A stretch of DNA of 64,000 bases from Sacculina carcini (GCA_916048095.2 OU696576.1:5933664-5997663); one strand, 5' to 3'; positions 28,945-39,457 are shown, counted from the first letter of the stretch. Notes: generated by a model from the sequence alone, not told the origin. Numbers and translations: made by a program.

Positions 28945-31900
28945 CCGCGCTGGGACCAGTGGCGCCCGTCCCAGCGACACCCCACCAGCCGCTACTTTTC
29001 GTGACAGACGCGAACTCGGGGTGCCGTCTGCTGGTGGATACCGGCGCACAGGTGAGCGTGTGGCCCAAAGACAAGGTCGACGCGTCAGACATCCGATGTT
29101 CCAGCGACACGCCACACCTGCGAGCGGCCGACGGTCGAACCATTCTGTCCCACGGCACGTTCACCACGCGACTACGACTCAATGGTGCGTCCGCGGACTC
29201 GTACGAGTGGAGTTTTGTCGTCGCGGATGCCCCCACGGCCATCCTCGGTGCCGACTTTCTGGCGTTCAACAAAATCACCGTTGACGTGGCTCGGCGGCGA
29301 CTCAGCGACGGGTCTTCAGTGACGCTGGCCACACCTCATCCCGAATTAGTTGCTGCTAGCGGCATTCTTGCAGCGGCCGCCAACTGGACGAGCATCTTGG
29401 ACGAGTTTCCGGTCGTCACGTCTGCGCCGGACTTCAATCGTGCGCCCGAGCACACCACCGTGCACTACATACCGACGACCGGTCCGCCCGTGTTCTCTCG
29501 CACACGCCGACTCGCGCCCGAGAAGCTTGCTGTCGTGAAGTGCGAATTCGACCGTCTTCTGTCGCTCGGCATTGTCAGGCGGTCATCTAGCTGCTGGTCG
29601 AGCCCTCTCCACGCGGTGAACAAACCAGATGGCTCCATTCGCGTCTGCGGCGACTACCGCGCACTAAACAACATCACCACACCGGATAGATATCCGGTAC
29701 CGTTCCTGAACGACAGCGTCGCCCAACTAGCCGGCACAACGGTTTTTTCACGCCTAGACATTGTCCGGGCGTACCATCACATACCGGTTGCTGAAGAAGA
29801 CATCGCCAAAACCGCTGTGACGACACCGTTTGGCTTGTTCGAGTTTCGTCGCCTCGCCTTTGGTCTGCGCTCTGCGGCCCAAACGTTTCAGCGTTTTTTG
29901 GACGAGGTGTTGCGCGGACTGGACGGCTGCTTCGCTTATGTCGATGACATTTTAGTCGCCAGCAAATCGATCGAAGAGCATGAACGGCACCTGCGAGCAG
30001 TGCTGCGTCGTCTCACTGTCGCAGGCATACAGCTCAACACGACGAAGTGCATCATCGGCGTGTCAGAACTCGAGTTTCTGGGGCACCATTTGTCTCGGCA
30101 CGGCGTTGCGCCCTCACCCAAAAAGCTGATGGAGATCGAATCGTTTCCGCGTCCGACCACACAGGCACAGCTCCGCAGATTCATCGGCATGATCACATTC
30201 TATCATCGGCTTCTGCCTCACGCATCTGATTCACTGTCCCCACTACACTCTCTCATAGACACACGCACCAAGAGGTCTCAAAAGCCCGTCAGTTGGACAG
30301 CGGACACAGAGGCGGCTTTCTCGCGCGCGAAGAACGCACTCGCCAACGTCGTTCGGCTGTCATTTCCCGTCGCCGGCGCGCCTCTCAGTCTGCAAGTTGA
30401 CGCCTCCTCGAGCGGTCTCGGTGCTGTTCTGCAGCAACACGTGAAGGGGTCATGGGTACCTCTAGCGTTTCATTCGCGCCAGCTGACGCCGACAGAACAG
30501 CGTTACAGCACGTTTGGCCGCGAACTCCTTGCAGCGTACAGCGCCGTGCGCCATTTTCGGCACACATTGGAGGGCCGGCACTTCATAATTTTCAGTGATC
30601 ACAAGCCGCTCACAGCCGCCGTCGGGTCCGGCTCAGACACATACTCACCACGAGAAGTGCGGCACCTGGATTTCATTTCACAATTCACCACTGACGTGCG
30701 CCACATGCCCGGCGAGCAAAACGTGGTGGCCGACGCCCTGTCGCGCACCGTCAACATGCTCACGTCGCCGGTGCCGCAGTCTGACGACTTTGCTTCCATA
30801 GCCGAGGCGCAGCACAACGACACGGACACACAACAACTGGTGAACAGCAGCGCCCATTCGCTCCAGCTCCGACAGGTGCCGCTGAATTGTGGACGGAGCT
30901 TGTGGTGTGACTTCTCCACCGGCCGAAGCCGGCCTGTTCTGCCATCTGCACTGAGGCGACCGTTCTTCTCCTTGGTTCACAACCTGTCTCATCCTGGCGT
31001 GACGGCCAGTCAGAAGCTAGTGGGCGACCGTTTTGTCTGGCAGGGACTGCGACAGGACGTGAAAACCTGGGTGCGCGCCTGTGTACAATGTCAGCGCAGC
31101 AAAATCACCAGACACACCCGCTCGCCAACGGCTACCTTCAAACCGCCGTCGGGTAGATTTACTAATCTACACGTCGACATCGTCGGACCACTTCCGCCCT
31201 CGGACAACCACAGGTACATTCTGACGATTGTTGACAGGTTCACTCGGTGGGCGGAGGCCATCCCGATGACCCGCACAACGGCAGAAGACGTCGCCAAAGC
31301 GGTTCTACAGCACTGGGTCGCACGCTTTGGAGTTCCAGAGTCGATCGTCAGTGACCAAGGTCCGCAGTTCGAATCGCGCCTCTGGTCTGGACTCATGGCG
31401 TTACTCGGCACCAACAAGAGGCGAACGACCGCCTATCACCCACAATGCAACGGTCTGGTGGAACGTTTCCACAGGCAGTTGAAGGCCAGCTTGCGGGCGT
31501 CATGCACCGGCCAGAGGTGGACAGAGCGGCTCCCTTTGGTTCTCCTCGGGATTCGCGCCGCGGTAAAGGAGGACATCGGCTGTTCCAGCGCGGAGCTGGT
31601 CACAGGAGAGCCTCTTCGTCTGCCGGGTCAGTTTGTCGTTCCTACTGCATCAACCAGGCTCTCGCCTGCGACATTCTGCGAACGCCTGAGGGACAACATG
31701 CGCCATCTGCGACCAACACCCGTTCGAGTGCAAGCCACGGCTTCGTATGTCCCACCGGCTCTTCGTTCCTGCACGCATGTGTTTGTGCGCGCTGAAGCAC
31801 GCACTGGACTGGATCATGTGTACCAGGGCCCCTACAGAGTTGTGCGACGTGACGACAAGACGTTGGACGTGGTCAACGGCTGCCGAAAAACAGTCACCAT

Positions 31901-32333
31901 CGACAGGTGCATTCCGGCCCATACAGAGCTGACTGCTCCGTCCGGCGTCTCAACATCGCTCGCCGCGAATCAAACCAGGCAACGAGATGTCTTCCGACCG
32001 CAAACAGCCGCGCCATCTATACGGCCGGCTCAATGCGCAGCACCGATATCACCGTCTCCTCAATCAGCTCTACGCGGCGGTCAACCAAGGTCAACTCCAC
32101 CGGGTCGCAGAGTCACCTTCAACGAGAGGCCGATGGTGCGGCACATTTCACCGCCGCCGTCGCCGCAGCAGCATTCAAGACGTTTCGGCACGTTCATTCT
32201 CCCGGGCACACTGACCGTGCGGAACGACAGCACACGGCCGAACAGGAATAGTCAAGAACCGCGCGCAGCACCTGCGGAATTCCACCGCACTCGTCACGGT
32301 CGAATCATCCGCCGCCCCGCGCGCTACAGATAG
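28902..32333 (+). CDS. pol: Pol polyprotein of E5, all catalytic motifs intact
   Basis: Pol is made as a Gag-Pol fusion after slippage at 28935-28941; the ATG at 28902 is merely the first in the open frame. By residue from that ATG: protease [11 protein letters not shown] (46-48) with ILGADF, RT with SRLDIVRAYHH and YVDD (near 345), RNase H with QVDASS (near 499), GRELLA, SDHKPL and ADALSR, integrase finger HNLSHPG ... CVQCQR (692-735), and integrase Asp, Asp, Glu in LHVDIVGP, VSDQGPQF and NGLVERFH (near 756, 818 and 852). The tail ends in RRPARYR. The TAG abuts the purine tract. Confidence 0.96.
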   Translation: MPAAVPLQPAGFKLAALGPVAPVPATPHQPLLFVTDANSGCRLLVDTGAQVSVWPKDKVDASDIRCSSDTPHLRAADGRTILSHGTFTTRLRLNGASADSYEWSFVVADAPTAILGADFLAFNKITVDVARRRLSDGSSVTLATPHPELVAASGILAAAANWTSILDEFPVVTSAPDFNRAPEHTTVHYIPTTGPPVFSRTRRLAPEKLAVVKCEFDRLLSLGIVRRSSSCWSSPLHAVNKPDGSIRVCGDYRALNNITTPDRYPVPFLNDSVAQLAGTTVFSRLDIVRAYHHIPVAEEDIAKTAVTTPFGLFEFRRLAFGLRSAAQTFQRFLDEVLRGLDGCFAYVDDILVASKSIEEHERHLRAVLRRLTVAGIQLNTTKCIIGVSELEFLGHHLSRHGVAPSPKKLMEIESFPRPTTQAQLRRFIGMITFYHRLLPHASDSLSPLHSLIDTRTKRSQKPVSWTADTEAAFSRAKNALANVVRLSFPVAGAPLSLQVDASSSGLGAVLQQHVKGSWVPLAFHSRQLTPTEQRYSTFGRELLAAYSAVRHFRHTLEGRHFIIFSDHKPLTAAVGSGSDTYSPREVRHLDFISQFTTDVRHMPGEQNVVADALSRTVNMLTSPVPQSDDFASIAEAQHNDTDTQQLVNSSAHSLQLRQVPLNCGRSLWCDFSTGRSRPVLPSALRRPFFSLVHNLSHPGVTASQKLVGDRFVWQGLRQDVKTWVRACVQCQRSKITRHTRSPTATFKPPSGRFTNLHVDIVGPLPPSDNHRYILTIVDRFTRWAEAIPMTRTTAEDVAKAVLQHWVARFGVPESIVSDQGPQFESRLWSGLMALLGTNKRRTTAYHPQCNGLVERFHRQLKASLRASCTGQRWTERLPLVLLGIRAAVKEDIGCSSAELVTGEPLRLPGQFVVPTASTRLSPATFCERLRDNMRHLRPTPVRVQATASYVPPALRSCTHVFVRAEARTGLDHVYQGPYRVVRRDDKTLDVVNGCRKTVTIDRCIPAHTELTAPSGVSTSLAANQTRQRDVFRPQTAAPSIRPAQCAAPISPSPQSALRGGQPRSTPPGRRVTFNERPMVRHISPPPSPQQHSRRFGTFILPGTLTVRNDSTRPNRNSQEPRAAPAEFHRTRHGRIIRRPARYR
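28935..28941 (+). promoter_or_regulatory. -1 frameshift slippery site TTTAAAC (E5)
   Basis: T TTA AAC in the gag register, followed at once by TAG (28942-28944). TTTAAAC is among the most efficient known -1 heptamers. Pol is the -1 frame and open across the site. Confidence 0.85.
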
Positions 32334-32344
32334 GGGGGAGGTGA
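32333..32344 (+). promoter_or_regulatory. Polypurine tract of E5
   Basis: GGGGGGAGGTGA lies between the pol stop and the TGTAGC start of the 3' LTR. Confidence 0.85.
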
Positions 32345-32671
32345 TGTAGCAAGCTCATCGCATTCGCCACACCAAGTGCATATTGTCAATTTATTTGTAA
32401 ACACTTGAATTTAGTTTTTTCATCAAATTAGTTACCTTGAACGCGTTCCCATGCTTTATGATTTTATATCTCATTCATGTGTTAAATATGATGTACGTGA
32501 TGGTGCAATTCCCGCGCACCGACGCGAGCACGCCGAGTTAGTACGTTCTTCCTGTCTTGACCGCCACACGGTAAACTTGTCTCGATTTGTGTGCGTATTT
32601 GCAAATAGACTATACGTGGCCGAGTCTTTATTTCTTAGTGTGAGGTCTAACTCTTGGGGAGCATTTCTACA
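32345..32671 (+). repeat. 3' LTR of E5
   Basis: 327-bp partner of 27734-28060, followed by the TSD CCAT at 32672-32675. Confidence 0.97.
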
Positions 32672-32726
32672 CCATATAGTAACATTTTAAACCTGCAATA
32701 TAACAACTTGAATAATGAGCGAAGTC

Positions 32727-33130
32727 GAGTCTGGCCAGAGTGGATTTTGAGCGAATCGAACCTGGGCGGATTCGAGTCTGGCCAGAGTCGATTCTGTGAA
32801 TCGAACCTGGGCGGATTCGAATCTGACCAGAGTCGATTCTGAGATTCGAATCTGGGCGGAGTCGAATCTGGCCAGAGTCGATTCTGTGAATCGAACCTGG
32901 CCGGATTCGAATCTGGCCAGAGTCGATTCTGAGATTCGAATCTGGGCGGAGTCGAGTCTGGCCAGAGTCGATTCTGTGAATCGAACCTGGGCGGATTCGA
33001 ATCTGGCCTGAGTCGATTCTGTGATTCGAATCTGGGCGGAGTCGAGTCTGGCCAGAGTCGATTCTGTGAATCGAACCTTGGCGGATTCGAATATGTCCAG
33101 AGTCGATTCTGTGATTCGAATCTGAGCGGA
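32727..33130 (+). repeat. 45-bp minisatellite, about nine units
   Basis: The word AGAGTCGATTCTG recurs at 32784, 32829, 32874, 32919 and 32964, that is every 45 bp, and further units reach 33130. Units vary by a few bases. A shorter array of about four units is at 35645-35800 in unit 1. The words are like those next to the TIRs of units 1 and 2. Confidence 0.92.
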
Positions 33131-35175
33131 TGGACGATATATCTTATTGAATATTTTATTTACTATTCATTGTTTCAAATTGAATTTTTAATATTGAATT
33201 TTCTATTGTTCGGTTGTTGTTTTTATTCTTGGTTGCTGTTATGGATCAAATCATGTTTTTATTTATCTGTTGGTAGCTGTTGCTTGTTATATATTGACTT
33301 ATATATTAATATTTATTCCTACCTATTCATATTTATTGTTTTATATTCATTGAATAATACATTTACTTGCTGTGGATAGTTTGTGGATAGTGGAGGAGTT
33401 TAGGTGAAATGAAACAATGGAGTGATCTTATCCAGATCTTTCCAGATCTTTTGGGCGCTTCCGGTACATGGGAGTCACCGCAGGGTGGTAATAGTGCTTG
33501 CACTCATCCCATGCTACTGGATTTTCCTGTAATTAATAATAATATTAATTTTAGCATACCGAAATGGAGTACCCCAATAACACCGAGAGCAGTACCCCCA
33601 ATAACTATGTGTTGACTATAAAACTTCTGGTGCAGGTACAGCCGCTGTATATATCACATTTCCATCCGTGTATTTATATGCTGGAATATACCAACACGGG
33701 TGTTATCAACGATTATCAGCCTAAAATCTTGGCGTATCCATAATACAAAGTTCAATACATACAGCGTGGGCGGATCTACTGACACTGTTCAATCGATTCA
33801 TCCCACACACGCACACACACATACACACAGACACTCGCACACAATCACACATATATATCCATGTATATGCATTGATGACTGCTATAGCCATCTAGTGGTG
33901 CAGCGGTCAAACTCTGGCCAGTCGCAGTGTTAATACAGTATATCCCGGTAAAATTAAATTAATACTAAACGAAGTTTTATTCATATGCATTCTTCGATTT
34001 CAGTGTTTTGTTAGAGTGAATCTTCAAATAACTAGAAACCAAGAAACCAACCAACCAAGTCAACCAAGAAAATGTCAGAATCGATCTTGACGAATCAGAC
34101 TCGATTCTGCAGCCCGGCCACTTGAATCGTCAGAATCGATGTTGGAGTCGATTCTCGCCCACCCCTAGTGTGTATGCGTGTGCATGTGTCCTTACTTTGT
34201 CCTCGAGCATCGCACGGAATTGGTTTGCTCAACAAACTTTGTTGTTGCAGTGTGGTTTGTTTCTGTAGGCGCACGTGGAACAGCAATGTCCTATCTTTCA
34301 ATTGTTTCCAATCGTTTCGCTGCATAAGCCGTTCTCATGAATCTCCGCTGAGTCACAAATATGACAAATTGCGCTCGCAGTAAAGGAAACTGCGACCGAA
34401 TTGGCTAGTTTGTTATATCCATGATTGCCTCCATTTTCAGATTATAATTTCTCAACTGGATTCGAGAATTTTTGGTGCGACACAAATTTCGTCTTGCGCC
34501 ATACCTCATGACCATACCAGCGGTGTGCACGTCGATTTTTTTGTTTGTCTGTGTGTCATGTTTGTCCGCGTCATTGTGTTTGTTGTTGGACCATGTGTGC
34601 GTGAATTTGTTTGTACGCGTGTCTGGTTCGTCCCGTCCTGTTGTGTCTGTGAGTGTGAATACAGTCGGTCCATATCTTTCACGTTCACTCACACGTTGTT
34701 CAGTTGTATAGCTTCGTGGCGAGCCAAATCAACGAGTGCAGTTGCGGTACAACAAACAACAATCACTGAAAACTCGGTCTTAGTCAAGTGCACAAACTAA
34801 ATACACGAAATTAAGCATGACTCCATAGAAACATACAATATCATAGCAACCAACAATACCTAAGAATATTAAAAACCGAATCACTACACTACACGGAAAC
34901 ATGTATTTATTTGTATATTTAATTCATTTTGAACATTCGCTGTTTAATTATGTTTCACATGCTTCAACTTTCACTCTCTTGGCGAAATTACGGTTGTTAA
35001 GAAACTTGTTATGATTGTTGTTGTTATGTTGTTATGATTTTAATTGAAGTCAAACATAGTTGTAAAATTATATGTCAAACAATCTGTATAGTGACAAAAC
35101 TGGAAATTTACCTCATACACCGATAGTAACATTCTAATAACAGATAGTAACATTTTAAACCTGCAATATAACAAC

Positions 35176-35545
35176 TTAATAACACCCGTGTTGGTATATT
35201 CGAGCTTATAAATACACGGATGGAAATTTGATATATACAGCGGCTGTACCTGCACCAGAAGTTTTATATTCAATACATAGTTATTAGGGGTACGGCTCTC
35301 GGTGTTACTGGGGGTGAAACATTCGCTGTTTAATTATGTGAAACATAATTAAACAGCGAATGTTCAAAATGAATTAAATATACAAATAAATACATGTTTC
35401 AGTGTAGTGTAGTGATTCGGTTTTTAATATTCTTATGTATTGTTGGTTGCTGTTTCTATGGAGTCATGCTTAATTTCGTGTATTCAGTTTGTGCACTTGA
35501 CTAAGACCGAATTTTCCGTTATTGTTGTTTGTCAAATAATGCGTA
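35176..35545 (-). repeat. Inverted duplicated block inside unit 1
   Basis: 35176-35320 is the reverse complement of about 36230-36380, and 35325-35545 the reverse complement of about 34750-34945. The centre is a perfect 21-bp hairpin with arms 35318-35338 and 35344-35364 and a 5-base loop. Unit 2 lacks this block, so it arose in unit 1. Confidence 0.78.
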
Positions 35546-36518
35546 TAGTGACAAAACTGGAAAATTACCTCATATGTCGATAGTAACATTCTAATAACAG
35601 ATAGTAACATTTTAAACCTGCAATATAACAACTTGAATAATGAGCGAAGTCGGCCAGAGTCGATTTTGGGCGAATCGAATCTAGGCGGATTCGAGTCTGG
35701 CCAGAGTCGATTCTCTGAATCGAATCTGAGCGGAGTCGAGTCTGCCCAGAGTTGATTCTGTGAATCGAGCCTGGGCGGATTCGAATCCGGCCAGAGTCGA
35801 TTTACCTTATTGAATATTTCATTTACTTTTGATTGTTTCATATTGAATTGTTTATATTGAATTTTCAATTGTTCGGCTGTTGTTTTTATTCTTGGTTGCT
35901 GTTATGTATTAAATCATGTTTTTATTTATCTGTTGGTAGCTGTTGCTTGTTATATATTTACTTATTTATTAATATTTATTCCTACCTATTCATATTTATT
36001 GTTTGATATTTATTGAATAATGCATTTACTTGCTGTGGATAGTCGTCTTTTATTGAAGAGTGTAGGTGAAATGAAACAATGGAGTGATCTTCTCTAGATC
36101 TCTCTAGATCTTTTGGGCGCTTCCGGTACATGGGAGTCACCGTAGGGTGGTAATAGTGCTTGCACTCATCCCATGCTACTGGATTTGCCTGCAATTAATA
36201 ATAATACTAATTTTAGCATACCGAAATGCAGTACCCCCAGTAACACCGAGAGCCGTACCCCCAATAACTATGTATTGACTATAAAACGTCTGGTGCAGGT
36301 ACTGCCGCTATATATATCAAATTTCCATCCGTGTATTCATATGCTGGAATATACCAACACGGGTGTTATTAACGATTATCAGTCTAAAATCATGGCGCAT
36401 CCATAATACAAAGTTCAATACATACAGCATGGGCGGATCTACTGACACTGTTCAATAGAGTCATCCCACACACACGCACACCCCCACACATACACACACA
36501 CAGACAGACAGACGCTCG

Positions 36519-36584
<66 letters not shown>
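36519..36584. repeat. TA microsatellite
   Basis: About 66 bp of pure TA repeats after a short CA tract, inside unit 1. The unit 2 copy has only a few repeats here. Confidence 0.93.
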
Positions 36585-36590
<6 letters not shown>

Positions 36591-36690
36591 GCATTAATGA
36601 CTGATATTGCCATATAGTGGTCCAGCGGTCAAATTCTGGGCAGTCGCAGTGTTAATAGAGTATATCCCGGGGAAATTTAATTAATTTCAT

Positions 36691-37616
36691 TTTCGTTCAT
36701 TTAAACTAACGCTTTTTTAATGAAACAGTGTTTTCTAAAACAGTATCTATGTAAGATAGATTTGATTGATGTACGTTCAAATACCTTTTGTATAGCAAGT
36801 AGCCTGCTGGTACGTATAAGCGGCTGGTTAAACCACTTGATTTAAACTGTTTTTTAAACCATGTTTTTTTTCAAAATATATTTTTTGAGAAATTGTTTTC
36901 GTAGATGTAGAGATTGCGAAAAAAATTGGCGGCAGATCAAGGAAAGTTGAACCAAATTAACTGTTTTTAATTAGTAACCTGTTTTTAGAACTGGTTTTAT
37001 GGATGATGGCTTCTTTGATGTAGTTATTTGTGTTCAAATACCTTTTTGTACATCAAATATATTTCCTCAGTTGATTTTTTCCTACACGAAAATATTGTCC
37101 GTTTTTCTGGTCCGTTTTTCTGGTCCGTTGCCACTGCGACCCGCTTTTATTCGTAGTCTCATTAGGGACACTAAGTTTGTGTGCATATTCGTAGTATTTG
37201 TGTAAATATTTGCAGTGTTTGTACTCTTATATTTGCAAATAATTGATCTGCTGAATGAAATGATGAAACTCATTATAACCAGCGTAGTTAATTTCTGGCA
37301 GGAAAAACTTAATGTGTAAAAAAATAATAAAAAATGATGCCACCTGTGGTTTTTTTGAAACAGTTTCAGATCTTAGCACAGAAAACGGTTCTCAAACCCT
37401 GCTTTCTTACACAATGATTAACTCAATAATTGAATGCAAAACTGTACTGTACATAGAAGTGCCGCACAGTACCGTGCAAACAATGATATTAGGGCTTTCA
37501 GACCCATTATAACATTTATATTGTGCATATTTAATGATAATTCAATTTGATAGGGTCACTAATAGCATGAATAACCCATGTGTTGATTAAAAATAATTCA
37601 TTTAACGTCCCAAATA
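36691..37616. other. Stretch without recognised gene
   Basis: AT-rich DNA with many T-runs. The phrase GTTCAAATACCTTTTTGTA (with a small variant) occurs near 36775 and 37032. No ORF with recognisable similarity was found. Confidence 0.5.
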
Positions 37617-37795
37617 TATCATTTCCATAATTTGAATTCTCTGCATGACTCTTAAAAAAAACAAAAAGAACGTGTTTTTTTTTGTCGCGTTTTTTTTTGG
37701 GAAAAAAAACGTCGGTTCTTATTGGCAAAAAAACGGGTTTTTTAAAAAAAAAACGTCGGTTCTTTTTGAGGTCGCATCTCTAGTTGAGAATCGCC
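37617..37795 (-). repeat. A/T-run module, third copy
   Basis: Related to 24705-24805 and 42930-43035: it shares the flank TTTGAATTC...GCATGACTCTT, alternating runs of T and A around CGTCGGTT words, and the end GCATCTCTAG. The end CTAGAGATGC could be a hAT-type terminus; the other end was not located. Confidence 0.6.
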
Positions 37796-38674
37796 CGCTG
37801 CAGGCGATCGTTTGTACATTCAGCCAATAATCAACGAATCAGAAACAATACGCCAATACGTCATCAACGCCTGCAAGTTCACACACAAGCATACATGCAC
37901 GCTCGCACACACGCACATGCAGGCTACCCGCACGCGCAGGCTATAAGCCACGCCTCAACACACTGCACGGCAAACAGTCAGATGATACAAATGCCTTAAT
38001 GCGCAAGCATTTCCACTTCATACTACAGAGTGACAATGAAATAAGTCTCGCCACAAATTATAATTGGTGGCGTAATAAATAACTATAAATAATTTTTTAT
38101 AGTCGCGCGCCACCTGGTGTTACCACTCATTCACAATATTGAACCAATTATGTCATATTGTGAAATATGACACAATACAGACGAGCCGCTGTCTGAGCGC
38201 CGGAACATGCTATGTTCATGCGACATCTGGTGGTGATACAAGAAAGTTATTGTCAACCAGCCAGATTCTCATATGACTCAGATATTCGGGTATGACCACA
38301 AGCAGGAGCGCTTACACGTACGAAGCACGTGTCGTTGCTCCGATATACGGGAAAGATGTTCTTTATCGTCGATTTTGACATATCTTGTTCTATCAACAGC
38401 TAGAATTCGGCAAGTGCTAGCAAAAACATCTGGGTGACAGATGCTAGTCGATCATTGTCTTCTTCACAAACTCTGTTGTGACATTCGTTTGGCAGGCGTT
38501 CAGAGTATACAAAGCTATCCGGTGTTTATCTTTGCATAAGCGTGCGCGCTCAAAGCTCTCTCAATCACATCTATATGATGTGTCACCAGTGTTTTACGTG
38601 GGCCCGTGAGAGCTGCACCTGCCAAGATTCGTGTGTGCTTGTCGCTCTAGTCCCATCTGTGTGTGTGTGTCACA
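37796..38674 (+). other. Upstream region of the CREG gene
   Basis: Contains a 24-bp palindrome-like GCCACAAATTATAATTGGTGGC near 38050, a CCAAT box near 38146, and an inverted pair ATATTGTGAAATAT near 38157. No TATA box is evident just before the gene. No ORF is recognised. Confidence 0.4.
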
Positions 38675-39457
38675 ATGTCACGGCAAGGACATCTGTTTCT
38701 TCCATTGTTCCCAATGAATTCCGGTTCGTGTGTGTTTGTCTTCTGTTGGTGCTTGTTGGTACTCGGCGTGTTGCCAGTAAGCGCGTCCAGTAATTTGTCG
38801 ATCGATGCACCGTTTTCTGACGAACAACCACTGTTGTTGTTTCACGATAACAACCAGATCGATGGCGAGGATGAGGCCGAAGCCGGACTGCTGTCGTTGA
38901 CCTGGCTGCATCGGTATGAGGCTCCGTCTCCGCCTCCTCATAACCAAACCGTCGCCATGGCGCGCTTCATCGTGCACCAGATCGACTGGACGGCCATGGC
39001 CACGTTATGCTCGCGGCCACCGCTGGTCGGCCGGCCGTTTGCCAGTCTCTTCTCGGTGTGCGACGGACCGCACACACGCTCTACCGGAGTGCCGTACATG
39101 TACCTCAGCTCGCTGGACGTGTCCGTGCGCGATCTTGAGGTCGATAATCGCGCCTCGCTGACCATGAGTCTTGCGCAGACGGGCTACTGCAAGAATCACG
39201 GGCTCGATCCGGAAAGTCCGCTTTGTGCGCACGTGATACTCAACGGCCGGGTGGTTCGTGTGCCTCAGTCTTCGTCAGAGTATGCCTTCGCAAAATCTGC
39301 TCTTTTTGCTCGACACCCAGGAATGAGGAGATGGCCAGCCAATCATCATTTCTTCGTTGCCAAACTCGACATTGAGCAAATTTCCCTTCTGGACTTCTTT
39401 GGTGGCATGGTGGACATACCGGTAGTTGATTATTTCAAAGCTCATGTTTCGGATTAG
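38675..39457 (+). CDS. CREG1: CREG family secreted glycoprotein (CREG1/2-like), intronless
   Basis: The 260-residue frame from ATG 38675 has a hydrophobic signal segment (VFVFCWCLLVLGVLPV, near residues 20-35), an acidic linker, and a FMN-binding split-barrel-like CREG domain from about residue 90. Blocks diagnostic for CREG are ARFIVHQIDWTAMAT, GRPFASLFSVCDGP, GVPYMYLS, LTMSLAQTGYC with LDPESPLCAHVILNG, and WPANHHFFVAKLDI with LLDFFGG. CREG proteins are secreted or lysosomal glycoproteins. Potential N-glycosylation sites are NLS and NHQT-region NQT. ATG 38714 is an alternative start that shortens the signal region. It is the only convincing host gene here. Lack of introns could mean a retrocopy, but no poly(A) tail is seen and the frame is fully open. 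CREG1 versus CREG2 is not resolved. Confidence 0.9.
   Translation: MSRQGHLFLPLFPMNSGSCVFVFCWCLLVLGVLPVSASSNLSIDAPFSDEQPLLLFHDNNQIDGEDEAEAGLLSLTWLHRYEAPSPPPHNQTVAMARFIVHQIDWTAMATLCSRPPLVGRPFASLFSVCDGPHTRSTGVPYMYLSSLDVSVRDLEVDNRASLTMSLAQTGYCKNHGLDPESPLCAHVILNGRVVRVPQSSSEYAFAKSALFARHPGMRRWPANHHFFVAKLDIEQISLLDFFGGMVDIPVVDYFKAHVSD

Larger units (their letters stand above)
27734..32671 (+). mobile_element. CsRn1-like Ty3/gypsy element E5, apparently intact
   Basis: 4938 bp with 327-bp LTRs that differ at one base (27841 versus the equivalent in the 3' LTR) and 4-bp TSDs CCAT (27730-27733, 32672-32675). All parts are present: tRNA-Trp primer site, open gag of 282 codons, slippery site, open pol of about 1143 codons, purine tract, and 3' LTR. 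Homologous sequence in unit 1 near 35130-35150 gives the empty site. The near-identity of the LTRs implies recent insertion, so this copy may be competent to move. Confidence 0.95.
26054..34167 (+). mobile_element. hAT-like non-autonomous element, unit 2 (contains E5)
   Basis: The ends are TAGGGCTGGGCAAGAATCG and, inverted, TAGGGGTGGGCGAGAATCG, with exact 8-bp TSDs GTGTGTAT. Ends of the TAGGG.TGGGC type and 8-bp TSDs are those of hAT transposons. Without E5 the unit is about 3.2 kb. It carries subterminal GAATCG motifs, a 45-bp minisatellite, and an embedded segment with TIR-like GGCGGATCCAGGG/CCCTGTATCCGC ends (26403-26595). I found no transposase-like ORF, so it would depend on a transposase supplied elsewhere. 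Confidence 0.82.
25343..36690 (+). mobile_element. hAT-like unit 1 (host of unit 2), right end lost
   Basis: Unit 1 begins TAGGGCTGGGCAAGAATCG at 25343 and is interrupted at 26053 by unit 2. It resumes at 34168 (after TSD copy 34168-34175). The two parts, 25343-26053 and 34176-36690, match the two halves of unit 2 in order. Its right TIR, expected near 36690, is not found. A rearranged inverted block sits at 35176-35545. No transposase ORF is visible. Confidence 0.72.
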
